From Ruminococcaceae bacterium UBA1405 (GTDB taxonomy: Bacteria > Bacillota > Clostridia > Oscillospirales > Ruminococcaceae), in contig DBQB01000068.1 in NCBI GenBank assembly GCA_002305685.1, positions 1-13,905 of the forward strand: 13,905 bases of DNA, in the 5' to 3' direction. The notes below the pieces were generated by a model. It worked only from the letters and a program-made list of their open reading frames with translations. It was not told the DNA's origin and made no database searches. Every line of letters starts with the position of its first letter. Position 1 is the first letter of the stretch. Position numbers and translations under genes: made by a program. Shown one piece after another: positions 1 to 6,420 of the stretch.

Positions 1-1
1 G

Positions 2-901
2 GTTATAGTTTACCACTTACACGCCACCGAAGTCACCCACGATATCTACAGTCAAAGGCCCTTCAAAGAACATTGTGAAGACTGGTTGGCGCGGGTCTGC
101 GAGCTGGTGGACAACTATCGGCCCAAAATTGTCTGGTTTGACTGGTGGATACAGAATCTTGGCTTTAAGCCTTACCTGAAAAAATTTGCCGCCTACTATT
201 ACAACCGCGCCCTGCAGTGGGGCGAGGAGGTTGCCATCAACTATAAATATGACGCCTTCGCCTACGGCGCAGGAGTGTTCGATGTGGAACGAGGCCAGCT
301 GACCGACATCCGTCCCTCGCTCTGGCAAACCGACACCGCTATCGCCAAAAATTCCTGGGGTTATACCGACAACAACGATTTCAAATCCCCTGTAGATCTG
401 GCCTGCAATCTGGTGGACATTGTCAGCAAAAACGGCTGCCTACTGCTCAACGTCGGTCCCAAAGCCGACGGCACCATCACCCAACAGGAACAGGAGATTT
501 TGCTGGAGATCGGAAAATGGCTCAAGTGCAACGGCGAAGCGATCTATGGCACCACCCACTGGAAAATCTTTGGTGAGGGCCCTACCCAAATCGCCAGCGG
601 CGCTTTCACCGACGTTCACCGTCAGGCCTTCACCCAGGAGGACATCCGTTTCACCTACAAAAATGGGATCCTTTACGCCTTCGTGATGCAGTATCCCCAA
701 GACGGCGCCATCGAGATCAAACAGTGCAGGCTGGTGGGCGTCGCCGCCAGAAGCGGTGATTATGATATCACCGCTATCTCGGTTTTGGGTTATCCGGACG
801 CGGCTGTTACCTTCCAGCGGGACAACGAATCCCTAAAAATCCAGATCAAAGGTCAGATTGATACCCCCTACCCGGTATGCCTGAAGATACAGATTGACTG
901 A
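2..901 (+). CDS. Alpha-L-fucosidase, GH29 family (C-terminal part, start outside window)
   Basis: The reading frame is open from the first bases, so the start lies upstream; 299 residues are visible of a family usually about 430-500 long. GH29 enzymes release alpha-L-fucose from glycans by a retaining mechanism. The fragment carries the VWFDWW motif (Asp at nt 140-142), matching the usual position of the GH29 nucleophile. It then has DVERGQ, a plausible region for the acid/base residue, and the strongly family-typical LLNVGPKADGTI stretch. The last ~110 residues look like the C-terminal beta-sandwich. No signal peptide can be judged because the N-terminus is missing. The family call is confident; substrate linkage and location are not visible. 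It likely serves host or plant glycan foraging (inference). The TGA stop is followed at once by a strong terminator. Confidence 0.9.
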   Translation, partial: VIVYHLHATEVTHDIYSQRPFKEHCEDWLARVCELVDNYRPKIVWFDWWIQNLGFKPYLKKFAAYYYNRALQWGEEVAINYKYDAFAYGAGVFDVERGQLTDIRPSLWQTDTAIAKNSWGYTDNNDFKSPVDLACNLVDIVSKNGCLLLNVGPKADGTITQQEQEILLEIGKWLKCNGEAIYGTTHWKIFGEGPTQIASGAFTDVHRQAFTQEDIRFTYKNGILYAFVMQYPQDGAIEIKQCRLVGVAARSGDYDITAISVLGYPDAAVTFQRDNESLKIQIKGQIDTPYPVCLKIQID

Positions 902-902
902 T

Positions 903-955
903 AAAACAAGACTGTGCCCTTCGTCCAAAGGACGAAGGGCACAGCCTTGTTTTTC
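903..955. terminator. Strong bidirectional intrinsic terminator
   Basis: A perfect 15-bp stem (912-926 with 930-944) has an AAA loop. It is flanked by an A-rich tract on the left (AAAACAAG) and CTTGTTTTT on the right, so it has a U-run when read in either direction. It sits 1 base after the fucosidase stop and also lies downstream of the convergent mscS-type gene, so it probably serves both. Confidence 0.93.
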
Positions 956-1040
956 TAACAGGTATGGCGTATCTTAGGGGATTTTTAGAGCGTTCGGGTG
1001 AGAATTGAAAAGTGTTCTGAACTGCATCGATGGAAAACGA

Positions 1041-1928
1041 TTATACAATCCCTGCCTTCTCCATCTTCTCCTTGATTTTCAGACGCAACGCCCGCTCTGT
1101 CTCCCAATGTTTCAGCGGCATTGTTTGACAGTGCAGCGCAATCTTGACAAAAGTGTTGGTACTTTCGGTGATTCCCAAAATTTTATGCTCCCCCTGGGGC
1201 AGAAGATTTTCCGGATGCTCTTTGACATACTCTTCCAACGCCTGCTGCAACAGCTCCATCGTTTGACGAATGCCGGCAGAGACGGAAACCGTCACCACCA
1301 CCTCCGCGGTGGAATAGCCCAAACGGCTAAAATTGATGACGCGGGTGATGGAACCGTTGGGCAGGATGATCTGTTGTCCTTTTTCGTTGGTCAGATAGGT
1401 CGCCCGCAGAGCGGTTGCCGACACCGTCCCCTCCACATCCCCGATGCGGATATAATCCCCCACCGAGAACTGATTTTCAAACATCAGAAAAAGGCCGGTG
1501 ACCACATCCTTGACCAAACTCTGTGCGCCAAAGCCAATGGCCAGACTTCCGATTCCCGCCGTAACCAGGAGATTTTTTACCGTCTCCCCCATCTCAAACT
1601 GGCTGAGAATCAGCAGAATGGCGACAAAATAAATAAAATAGCGGGCCGTACTGCGCAGCAGGGTCATCAGGGTATCCACCCGCCGCAGCTGGGAATCGTC
1701 GTGAATCAGCCGCAGCTTTCTCTGCCTGGAGATAATGTTGCCGGTAATTTTGGATATCACTGCCAGCGCAAGCCTTGCCAGCAGCAGGATGACCGCCACC
1801 ACCAGCAGGTTCCATAGCAGTTTCCCTGCATTCTGCGCAATGGAATCCATCAGCGCCTGAAACTGCATCTGAAAATGGGCGCCAATTCCGGTTACGTCGG
1901 ATAATTCAATGGCACGATCCTCTGTCAT
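1041..1928 (-). CDS. Mechanosensitive ion channel, MscS family
   Basis: This 295-residue protein should form a homo-oligomeric membrane channel that opens under hypo-osmotic membrane tension. Hydrophobic segments lie at about residues 36-58 and 95-112. They are followed by the pore-lining TM3 region, 120-150, with the Gly/Ala-rich run GIGSLAIGFGAQ typical of MscS. The beta-domain follows, with GDYIRIGDVEG and the ILPNG signature at about 157-192, and then a soluble C-terminal alpha/beta domain. The length fits a small MscS-type channel of three TM segments. The ATG start has a GGGGGC/GATGG ribosome binding site that overlaps the end of the upstream HD gene. The 16-base gap indicates co-transcription with that gene. 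The substrate is non-specific small solutes and ions (family knowledge). Confidence 0.92.
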   Translation of the reverse strand: MTEDRAIELSDVTGIGAHFQMQFQALMDSIAQNAGKLLWNLLVVAVILLLARLALAVISKITGNIISRQRKLRLIHDDSQLRRVDTLMTLLRSTARYFIYFVAILLILSQFEMGETVKNLLVTAGIGSLAIGFGAQSLVKDVVTGLFLMFENQFSVGDYIRIGDVEGTVSATALRATYLTNEKGQQIILPNGSITRVINFSRLGYSTAEVVVTVSVSAGIRQTMELLQQALEEYVKEHPENLLPQGEHKILGITESTNTFVKIALHCQTMPLKHWETERALRLKIKEKMEKAGIV

Positions 1929-1944
1929 AGAAAAGCCCCCATCC

Positions 1945-2523
1945 TCACAGAGCGTTTACCTCCGCTTCACAGCTGCGCATTGCCAAAATGGTTTGGGAGA
2001 TCAGATCATCCAGTTCCCATCCCAGCATCTGTGCTCCCTGCTCGATCACTTCTCTGGAACAGCCGGCGGCAAACTTCTTATCCTTAAACTTTTTCTTTAC
2101 GGATTTGAGCTCCATATCCGCCACACTTTTGGACGGGCGCATCAGCGCCGCAGCGCCGATCAGACCGGTTAACTCATCGGTGGCGAAAAGCACCTTCTCC
2201 ATCGTATGTTCCGGGGCGGTGTCCAACCCCTCGTGAAGCTGATAGGCATGGCTGACCACTGCATGGATAATCCGTTCATCCACCCCAAGCTGGGTCAAAA
2301 TTTCCCGCTCTTTGATACAGTGCTGCTGTGGATACTGTTCAAAATCCAGATCATGGAGGATCCCTACCACCTCCCAAAATTCCGCCTCATCTGCATAGCC
2401 CAGCTGCTGGGCATACCAGCGCAGCACACCGCCCACCGTTTTGGCGTGTTTGCGGTGAAACGCATCCTGATTGTACTGGCACAGCAGCTCCCATGCCTCG
2501 TCCCTGTTTGGTATCTTTCCCAT
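1945..2523 (-). CDS. HD-domain metal-dependent phosphohydrolase-like protein
   Basis: The protein has 192 residues from the ATG at 2521-2523. I chose this start over an in-frame TTG at 2532 because the ribosome binding site AGAAGG lies 9 bases before the ATG but abuts the TTG. The HD motif is GILHDLD (His57-Asp58). Other likely metal ligands are His23/His26, His87/His92 and Asp116 in FATDELTG, giving the H...HD...D order of the HD superfamily. It resembles small stand-alone HD hydrolases of unknown substrate. It has no signal peptide or membrane segment and is therefore cytoplasmic. It is the first gene of a short unit with the mscS-type channel 16 bases downstream, and may be read through from the AEC transporter 71 bases upstream. 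Substrate unknown. Confidence 0.85.
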   Translation of the reverse strand: MGKIPNRDEAWELLCQYNQDAFHRKHAKTVGGVLRWYAQQLGYADEAEFWEVVGILHDLDFEQYPQQHCIKEREILTQLGVDERIIHAVVSHAYQLHEGLDTAPEHTMEKVLFATDELTGLIGAAALMRPSKSVADMELKSVKKKFKDKKFAAGCSREVIEQGAQMLGWELDDLISQTILAMRSCEAEVNAL

Positions 2524-2543
2524 TATTTTCAACCTTCTTTCTC

Positions 2544-2561
2544 AAAAAATGCCGTAACGGC
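2544..2561 (-). terminator. Weak terminator candidate after the AEC transporter
   Basis: Read on the minus strand, GCCG-TTA-CGGC is followed by ATTTTTT. The 4-bp stem is short, so at best it would be a partial terminator separating the AEC gene from the HD-mscS pair. Confidence 0.35.
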
Positions 2562-2594
2562 GGGTTCGTTTCTTTTCGTTGGCTTTTTCCCCAT

Positions 2595-3545
2595 TCAGAT
2601 CAAAGATAGGGTACGCAGCAGAAAAATCCAAAAGGTCAGCGTCACGGAGGAGAGCAGGGTGGACATCACCACAATGCTGGAGGAAAGCTCAGCATCGTTG
2701 CCCATATTTTTGGCCATAATATAACAGGTCACCGTGGTGGGGGAGCCCAGCATCACCAAAATCGCCACCAGCTGGCTTTCCCGGAATCCCATCATTACCG
2801 CCAGAGGGAAAAACACAGCGGGAACAATCATCAGTTTGAGCAGCGTGGCGATGATGGTAGGTTTGATCTTGGAGATCGCTTTTCTCCCCTCAAAGTTTGC
2901 TCCCACCACCAACAGTGCGATCGGGGTCGCCGTTGCGGCTATGTTGGAAACCGTTTTGGAGAGGATGGTAGGAAGGGTGATGCCAAAAACCGAAAACGGG
3001 ATTCCCAAAACAATGCCGATGATGATGGGGTTTTTCAGAACATTGATACAGGCTTTTCGGATGGTCTGCGCCCTGCTCATACCGGTCCCGCTCTGGGAAC
3101 AGCAGGTGAGTATAATGACCGAATAAATGTTAAAAAGCGGCACGGCAGAAACAATCATCAGAGGAGCCATCCCGGAATCCCCGTAGATATTTTCCACAAA
3201 GGCAATGCCTAAAATCGCCGCGCTCCCCCGCACCGAAGCCTGGGTAAACGCCCCCACCAGAGACTTGTCCTTCATCAGAAGGGAGGCAAAAAGCCAGACG
3301 CCTAAAAACATCACCGTTGTGGCGCCCATGCAGAAAAAGACAAATGACCAGTCCAACCCTTCCCGCAGATTCGTCGTAGAGATATCTCGAAACAGCAGCA
3401 CAGGCAGTGCAACCTTAAATACATATTTATCCGCAACTGCCAAAAATTCTTTGTTAAAGAGTTTCATCTGCATCAGCATCCAACCCAGCACAATCACCAA
3501 AAATACCGGCATGGAGGCATTCAGACTAAACAAAAAATTTTCCAA
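2595..3545 (-). CDS. AEC-family transporter (auxin efflux carrier / malate permease type)
   Basis: A polytopic membrane protein of 316 residues with about ten hydrophobic segments, the usual AEC length. The N-terminus MENFLFSLNASMPVF matches the family's typical opening. I therefore take the TTG at 3543-3545 as the start: it has AGGGTGA as ribosome binding site 6 bases upstream. The open frame runs further up to 3617, but that part (GGRGGGATS...) looks non-coding. A GTG at 3552-3554 is a second option. The Gly/Pro-containing half-repeat segments NPIIIGIVLGI and GSPTTVTCYIMAKNMG are typical of the family. Members move organic acids or other small anions or auxin-like compounds across the membrane; the substrate cannot be told here. 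A cre-like site overlaps the promoter, suggesting carbon-source control. Confidence 0.87.
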   Translation of the reverse strand: MENFLFSLNASMPVFLVIVLGWMLMQMKLFNKEFLAVADKYVFKVALPVLLFRDISTTNLREGLDWSFVFFCMGATTVMFLGVWLFASLLMKDKSLVGAFTQASVRGSAAILGIAFVENIYGDSGMAPLMIVSAVPLFNIYSVIILTCCSQSGTGMSRAQTIRKACINVLKNPIIIGIVLGIPFSVFGITLPTILSKTVSNIAATATPIALLVVGANFEGRKAISKIKPTIIATLLKLMIVPAVFFPLAVMMGFRESQLVAILVMLGSPTTVTCYIMAKNMGNDAELSSSIVVMSTLLSSVTLTFWIFLLRTLSLI

Positions 3546-3628
3546 CGCTATCACCCTGTTTTGTCGATAATTTTTCCCAAAGGAAGTCGCCCCACCGCCT
3601 CTTCCACCGGGTTTCAAAAACGGTTTTT

Positions 3629-3657
3629 ATTATATCATAAAGCGCTTTCATTTTGTA
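3629..3657 (-). promoter_or_regulatory. Promoter of the AEC transporter (good -10, weak -35)
   Basis: On the minus strand a perfect TATAAT lies at 3634-3629. At 17 bases spacing the -35 would be TACAAA (3657-3652), which is poor, so the promoter may need an activator or depend on its -10. The transcript would start near 3622, about 75 bases before the TTG start. Confidence 0.55.
3637..3650. promoter_or_regulatory. cre-like (CcpA) operator inside the AEC promoter
   Basis: Minus-strand TGAAAGCGCTTTAT contains the 10-bp palindrome AAAGCGCTTT and matches the cre consensus TGWNANCGNTNWCA except at the last two bases. It lies between the -10 and -35 positions, where CcpA binding would block RNA polymerase. 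The match is seen directly; the regulator is inferred. Confidence 0.55.
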
Positions 3658-3804
3658 GAGCCAAGCACAAATCCGAAAAATAATCTTAAAATTTTATGGA
3701 TGAAATGCAATAAAATACAGAGAAAAAGACACTTATAAATGTAAAAAATATGACCGATGCTTAAAAAAATGAAAAGAAAATTTTTCTGGAATCTGTTTGG
3801 CGGA
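3658..3804. other. AT-rich non-coding stretch between divergent promoters
   Basis: No supportable ORF. The stretch is conspicuously AT-rich with several A-runs (for example around 3765-3785). It may act as upstream (UP-element-like) DNA for the sortase promoter at 3805 or simply as a spacer. I see no RNA gene in it. Confidence 0.5.
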
Positions 3805-3833
3805 TTGACGAAATCTGTGCCATCCGGTATATT
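3805..3833 (+). promoter_or_regulatory. Sigma-A-type promoter of the first sortase gene
   Basis: TTGACG (3805-3810), a 17-base spacer and TATATT (3828-3833): one mismatch to each consensus hexamer with ideal spacing. Transcription should start near 3840, giving a 5' leader of about 100 bases that carries the octamer CGATACCG twice (3853-3860 and 3877-3884). Confidence 0.75.
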
Positions 3834-3940
3834 AGAATCAATATTTCTTTTGCGATACCGATTTGCTATGTCTTTTCGATACCGCTTTCAACAAATCCAT
3901 CACGATTGATAGCCCATATGAAAAGGAGCAGAATAAAAAT

Positions 3941-4942
3941 ATGTTAAAATTTCGCGCGATGAAGCGTTTGGCTGTTGTAATCGCTATTGCGATGTTATTC
4001 GCAGCCTCCGGTTGTCAGCGTTCTGCCGTTTCTTCCGGTAGCTCTTCTGACGCCCAGTCCTCCCAAAGCGACGTCTCGTCTTCCTCTTCCTCTGACCAGT
4101 CCTCTCGCCCCGAATATCTCTTTGTCAATCCTCTGGATCCAATCGGAATCATCGTACCCGGAGAAAAACCGGTACAGGTAGAAACTTATGATTTGACCGT
4201 CAAGGTGCAGGAGGCCAGAGCCATCAATACCGATGTGGGCGCCTATCTGTACATTCCGGATACCCTCATCGATGAGCCTATCCTCACCTCCTCCCAGTAT
4301 GGCAGCATGAGCGCGCTGCAAAATATTTATGACCGAACATCCAACCGTCTAAACTGGAAAAAAGAAGGTACCGGTCTGGGCGGCCCCGGCGTTGCCTACC
4401 TGCACAATAAGGCAGACATCAGCTCCCGCAGCGCCCTAACCCCCAACACCGTCATCTTCGGCCACAACACCGGTATGCCTTACGGACAAACCTATACCAG
4501 TTCCATCACCCCCCAGGATCTGCCCGATGGCGCCATGTTTGCCCAGCTCTATAAGTTCCTCGATGAAGAATTTGCAAAAAACCATCCCTATATGTTCTTT
4601 TCCACCGAGACCGAAAACTTTATCTTCCAGATTTTCGGCGTTTATTGGACCGAGGCAGATCCCGAACCGCCCTACTGGTCCAGCAGTTTAAGTTCCGCCG
4701 ACGCTCTCTTGGTAGCAAAAAGCGCCCAGGAACGCTCCCAATGGATCTATGAGGATGTGGAGGTGGAACCGGGCGATAAGTTTTTGACCCTTTCCACCTG
4801 TACCTATTCCTTTACCACCGACCTACACGCCGCCGAATCCTATCGTTTTGTGGTAACCGGAAAACTGTTGGACGAAAACGCTCGCCTCAGACCTATCGCC
4901 AACATTACCAAAAATCCCTCCCCCAAACAACCGCAGGTATAA
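3941..4942 (+). CDS. Class B-type sortase with lipoprotein anchor (paralog 1)
   Basis: This 333-residue protein has a signal peptide with lipobox AASGC (lipid-anchored Cys25), a Ser-rich linker (about 26-56) and a sortase domain (about 95-310). Catalytic residues are His175 in VIFGHN, Cys287 in TLSTCTYSF and Arg302 in YRFVV. Sortases are Cys transpeptidases that cut sorting signals and join proteins to peptidoglycan or to each other. Overall it fits class B, but Cys to Arg spans 15 residues, longer than the ~8-10 I expect for the class. Most sortases use an N-terminal transmembrane helix, so a lipid anchor is uncommon. The start at 3941 is chosen because MLKFRAMKRLAVV begins a signal peptide and AAGGAG lies 12 bases upstream; the frame opens earlier, at 3863, without support. 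It is followed by a paralog 155 bases downstream. Its substrate is not in the window. Confidence 0.87.
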   Translation: MLKFRAMKRLAVVIAIAMLFAASGCQRSAVSSGSSSDAQSSQSDVSSSSSSDQSSRPEYLFVNPLDPIGIIVPGEKPVQVETYDLTVKVQEARAINTDVGAYLYIPDTLIDEPILTSSQYGSMSALQNIYDRTSNRLNWKKEGTGLGGPGVAYLHNKADISSRSALTPNTVIFGHNTGMPYGQTYTSSITPQDLPDGAMFAQLYKFLDEEFAKNHPYMFFSTETENFIFQIFGVYWTEADPEPPYWSSSLSSADALLVAKSAQERSQWIYEDVEVEPGDKFLTLSTCTYSFTTDLHAAESYRFVVTGKLLDENARLRPIANITKNPSPKQPQV

Positions 4943-4943
4943 A

Positions 4944-4982
4944 AATGCAACTTGATAATTATTTTGTTGCAGATCTTGCATT
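4944..4982 (+). repeat. Inverted repeats after the first sortase gene
   Basis: AATGCAA (4944-4950) pairs with TTGCATT (4976-4982); alternatively TGCAAC (4946-4951) pairs with GTTGCA (4966-4971). No U-run follows, so this is not a convincing terminator. The right arm overlaps the -35 of the next promoter, so read-through between the two sortase genes is possible. Confidence 0.4.
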
Positions 4983-5004
4983 GTGAAAAGGGAAATGTTA
5001 TAGT
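4976..5004 (+). promoter_or_regulatory. Sigma-A-type promoter of the second sortase gene
   Basis: TTGCAT (4976-4981), a 17-base spacer and TATAGT (4999-5004). It gives an untranslated leader of roughly 87 bases. Confidence 0.65.
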
Positions 5005-5045
5005 TAGAATGCATGGCTTTTCCCTCTATGCAAACGGTGTAGCAT

Positions 5046-5057
5046 CCGCTTCGGCGG
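5046..5057 (+). other. Small UUCG-tetraloop hairpin in the leader of the second sortase
   Basis: CCGC-TTCG-GCGG forms a short, very stable hairpin about 30 bases before the AAAGGAG ribosome binding site. No U-run follows, so it is not a terminator; it may stabilise the mRNA 5' end. Confidence 0.4.
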
Positions 5058-5097
5058 TTGTAAGATTGATATTTAAAGCAAAAGGAGTTATTCGCCA

Positions 5098-6051
5098 ATG
5101 AAAACCGGTCTTTTGAAAAAAACGATCTCCATTTTGGCAGCTGCTGCAATGATTGTTACGGTTGCCGGCTGTTCTCGTGAAGTGGAGTCTTCCAGCTCTG
5201 GAAGTTCTTCCACCAGCTCTTCCGTAAGCTCCTCTAAATCCTCGTCCAAATCCTCGTCTTCCTCCGAGGCTCCTGACCTTCCCGAGATACCGGTACAGGA
5301 TAACCTCAGCAAGGTGGCTGAGGCCGTGGGTATCAACGACGATGTGGGCGGTTACCTTTACATACCTGACACCGAGGTGGATGAGCCTGTAGTATGTGCA
5401 GAAAACTACAGCGATGCCAAAACCTTTTACGCCACCTACGATACCACCAGCAACCGTCTGGACTGGAAAAAAGAGAGCACGGGCAATGGCGGTACTGGTG
5501 CGCTGTACTTCCACCCCAACGCCAACCTCAGCTCCCGGGAAGAGCTTTCCCCTAACGTGGTGATCTTCGGCCACAACATCGGTCGTACTGATCCAAGCGT
5601 TCCTTACTACTCTGTCACCCTTACCGACACCCCCGACGGTCCTAAATTCGGGCAGTTGTATAAATATCTGGACGAGAAATTCGCAACCGAACATCCCTAC
5701 ATCTATCTCTCCACTGAGCAGGACAATCTGATCTATCAGGTATTTGCGGTATTCTGGACCGAGGCGGAGACCACACCCAAATATTATTCCAGCAACCTTA
5801 GCTCCGAGGACGCTTTGACCGTTGCAAAGGATGCAGTAGAACGGTCCGAGTGGATCTATAACGACGTAGAGCTGGAGGAAGGGGATAAATTCCTGACCCT
5901 CTCTACCTGTACCTATTCCTTCACCACCGATGTTCACGCTGCGGAGGCATATCGTTTTGTAGTGATGGGCAAACTGCTGCCGGAAGAAGCTCACGGCGAA
6001 GCCACTGCTGATATTACCAAAAACGAATCTCCCAAGGAACCTCAGGTTTAA
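5098..6051 (+). CDS. Class B-type sortase with lipoprotein anchor (paralog 2)
   Basis: The protein has 317 residues. A signal peptide with lipobox TVAGC (Cys24) is followed by a long low-complexity Ser/Lys linker (about 31-57), then the sortase domain. Catalytic His159 (VIFGHN), Cys271 (TLSTCTYSF) and Arg286 (YRFVV) are all present, so it should be an active transpeptidase on the outer face of the membrane. The domain is closely similar to paralog 1, including TSNRLxWKKE, LTLSTCTYSFTTDxHAAE and the C-terminal tail ITKNxSPKxPQV, so the pair arose by tandem duplication. The signal peptide and linker have diverged. AAAGGAG lies 10 bases before the ATG. The gene has its own promoter and ends in a strong terminator. 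The Ser-rich linker probably spans the inner wall zone (inference). Confidence 0.87.
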   Translation: MKTGLLKKTISILAAAAMIVTVAGCSREVESSSSGSSSTSSSVSSSKSSSKSSSSSEAPDLPEIPVQDNLSKVAEAVGINDDVGGYLYIPDTEVDEPVVCAENYSDAKTFYATYDTTSNRLDWKKESTGNGGTGALYFHPNANLSSREELSPNVVIFGHNIGRTDPSVPYYSVTLTDTPDGPKFGQLYKYLDEKFATEHPYIYLSTEQDNLIYQVFAVFWTEAETTPKYYSSNLSSEDALTVAKDAVERSEWIYNDVELEEGDKFLTLSTCTYSFTTDVHAAEAYRFVVMGKLLPEEAHGEATADITKNESPKEPQV

Positions 6052-6067
6052 CAGCATTTGTTTTCTG

Positions 6068-6101
6068 GCGCTCAGAAGGTTTCTGGGCGCTTTTTCTTTT
6101 T
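6068..6101 (+). terminator. Intrinsic terminator of the sortase pair
   Basis: GCGCTCAGAA (6068-6077) pairs with TTCTGGGCGC (6081-6090) with one G-U pair and a GGT loop, followed by TTTTTCTTTTT. It lies 16 bases after the stop codon. Confidence 0.92.
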
Positions 6102-6136
6102 CCCGCTTCCCGCACACCTCCAAACCCTGCCATTGC

Positions 6137-6172
6137 CCGGCAAAAACTTACAACAAGCCGGCAAAAACCGGC
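6137..6172 (+). repeat. Direct repeat CCGGCAAAAAC with overlapping hairpin
   Basis: CCGGCAAAAAC occurs at 6137-6147 and 6158-6168, 21 bases apart (two helical turns). The second copy is part of the hairpin GCCGG-CAAAAA-CCGGC (6157-6172). No U-run follows. It lies in the 369-base region between the sortase and spo0A, upstream of the spo0A promoter. Confidence 0.5.
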
Positions 6173-6206
6173 CGTAAATCTGATTTAACCGGAGAAAACC
6201 ATCTGG

Positions 6207-6221
6207 ATTTCCAGTATTTGG
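6207..6221. promoter_or_regulatory. Upstream CCA-N5-TGG dyad of the spo0A control region
   Basis: ATTTCCAGTATTTGG contains TTTCCA-gtatt-TGGAAA, a perfect 6-bp dyad (6208-6224). A related element (12 of 15 bases identical) lies 42 bases downstream inside the promoter spacer, so the two could be operator half-sites for one regulator. Confidence 0.4.
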
Positions 6222-6240
6222 AAAAAATTGTAAATTCCTA

Positions 6241-6269
6241 TTGCAATAATTTCCAAAATATGGTAATCT
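6241..6269 (+). promoter_or_regulatory. Sigma-A-type promoter of spo0A with CCA-N5-TGG element in its spacer
   Basis: TTGCAA (6241-6246), a 17-base spacer and TAATCT (6264-6269). The spacer holds ATTTCCAAAATATGG (6249-6263), the second copy of the dyad element. Transcription would start near 6276, leaving a long leader of about 145 bases. I did not find a convincing sigma-H promoter. Confidence 0.6.
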
Positions 6270-6274
6270 AAAGT

Positions 6275-6323
6275 TGTCAATCGGAAGCCTAAAGGTTTTT
6301 GAGTCGCTTTTTTATGTCAATCG
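6275..6323 (+). repeat. Paired TGTCAATCG direct repeats in the spo0A leader region
   Basis: TGTCAATCG occurs at 6275-6283 and 6315-6323, exactly 40 bases apart. It is loosely related to the 0A box (TGTCGAA, five of seven bases), so autoregulation is conceivable but unproven. Confidence 0.4.
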
Positions 6324-6420
6324 CATTTTGTGATGCAAAGAAACGGACGGAACTGATTTGCTCAGTCTTCCAACCGTTGCAAAATGAGAAATCAAACATA
6401 TCGGATGGAGTGAACAGGCG

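Noticed and set aside
3546..3617. N-terminal extension of the AEC transporter up to a TTG at 3617
   Set aside because: The extension has no family similarity, is Gly/Arg-rich and lies before the AGGGTGA site; the family start matches the TTG at 3543-3545.
3863..3940. Longer start for the first sortase (MLCLFDTAFNK...)
   Set aside because: No ribosome binding site, and it would bury the signal peptide; AAGGAG precedes the ATG at 3941.
4192..5280. Ser-rich sequence in both sortases read as a mobile or tandem-repeat element
   Set aside because: The codons are mixed Ser codons without a fixed DNA period, which fits a flexible wall-spanning linker.
5026..6123. 365-codon open frame on the minus strand opposite the second sortase
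   Set aside because: It is a mirror of the sortase codon pattern, Gly/Val-rich with no recognisable domain and no ribosome binding site.
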